Positions 43,765-44,175 of a stretch of 44,175 bases of DNA are shown here, piece by piece. Source of the DNA: Siminovitchia terrae. GTDB lineage: Bacteria; Bacillota; Bacilli; Bacillales; Bacillaceae_C. A program made the position numbers and the translations under genes. Position 1 is the stretch's first letter; each line of letters starts with the position of its first letter. The notes under the pieces were generated by a model. The model did not search any database. It saw only the letters and a list, made by a program, of their open reading frames with translations, and had not been told where the DNA came from. The stretch covers positions 68,133-112,307 of the forward strand of contig NZ_QYTW02000016.1 in NCBI RefSeq assembly GCF_003605405.2, read 5' to 3'.

Positions 43765-44047
43765 TTAACCTACCCTCTTTCATCATCATTGTAATTTTAT
43801 TATCAACTTTTCACTTATAATAAACAAAGTCAGAATACTTTAATGAAAACGAAAACAATGATAATGAAAGCGAACGTCACGGCTCATTTTCTCCTTCTAT
43901 CTCACTCTTTCTCCTATTTTCAGGGATTGTCTTCAATATTTAACTGTTTATGGCAAAAGTTTGAACATCTCTGTAAAATAACGATTCATAGCCATACCGA
44001 TCGCCTGTGTTAGGCCCATTGGGTCACTGGCCTTTTAGTGTGTTTAA

Positions 44048-44175
44048 CTTCATTCAGCAGAAGTCTCCCACGTCTGTAAGTGGTGAGATGAATGCATATT
44101 GGTATTCCCATTCAGTGGGAGTTCAAACCCCGGCTGAATAAAGTTAAAGCCTCCGGCGGATGCCACAGATTTTCA
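44048..44175 (+). repeat. Dispersed 190-bp structured element, copy R7, cut by the window end
   Basis: Left two thirds of the element after TTTAA (44043-44047). It runs to ...GCCACAGATTTTCA at the last base and presumably continues beyond. The stretch 43921-44042 before it shows nothing recognisable. Confidence 0.85.

Larger units (their letters stand above)
43602..43920. repeat. Direct repeat B, copy 2 (right of hemAT)
   Basis: Second copy of the sequence at 41330-41640, same orientation, including the small gene, its upstream region and its terminator. The hemAT gene and R6 lie between the two copies. Confidence 0.85.

Overview
The window is chromosomal DNA from a motile, spore-former-type member of the Bacillaceae (Bacillus sensu lato, not the B. 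subtilis group). The evidence is the gene order degS-degU-comFA-comFC-flgM-flgN-flgK-flgL-yviE-fliW-csrA-hag, Firmicute-type RNA regulation (TPP riboswitch, tandem tryptophan T-boxes), strong Shine-Dalgarno sequences with frequent TTG/GTG starts, sigma-D and sigma-A promoters, and moderate-to-low GC.

Layout. 1-6 kb: secreted subtilisin-like protease, glycerate kinase, an SRPBCC protein and a TIGR01777 epimerase. 6.1-7.5 kb: a PlcR/NprR-like HTH-TPR regulator followed directly by an unlisted 35-residue secreted peptide gene, a candidate peptide quorum-sensing pair. 7.6-11.9 kb: TPP riboswitch, a GC-rich repeat block, then a thiamine-precursor ABC transporter with a thiamine-binding protein and a TatD-like hydrolase. 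12.4-13.8 kb: branched-chain amino acid carrier. 13.85-19.04 kb: promoter, two tandem Trp T-boxes and trpDCFBA without trpE. 19.3-27.4 kb: small and housekeeping genes (metallophosphoesterase, DUF2512 protein, tyrosine phosphatase, LCP cell-wall ligase, VanZ-like protein, LysM-M14 peptidase, ROK sugar kinase, YigZ). 27.5-37.5 kb: DegS/DegU, competence uptake genes and the late flagellar operon ending in flagellin, with the FliW-CsrA-hag leader regulatory module visible. 37.5-40.7 kb: two AT-rich genes, a glycosyltransferase and a CDP-glycerol transferase-like enzyme, likely acquired and possibly modifying flagellin or the wall. 41.3-44.2 kb: a HemAT oxygen chemoreceptor between two copies of a direct repeat, each encoding the same 28-residue small protein.

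Two repeat systems cut across this. A structured element of about 190 bp occurs seven times (one internally deleted to 58 bp, one cut by the window end), always in the same orientation and always directly 3' of TTTAA. It has no target duplication, and one copy splits a gene in a way that reveals the empty site. This looks like a non-autonomous IS200/IS605-type element. A second, GC-rich family lies between the TPP riboswitch and its operon and again near 25.6 kb.

The strongest candidates for something undescribed are the regulator-peptide pair at 6.1-7.45 kb, the duplicated 28-aa protein near hemAT, and the TTTAA-targeted structured repeat.
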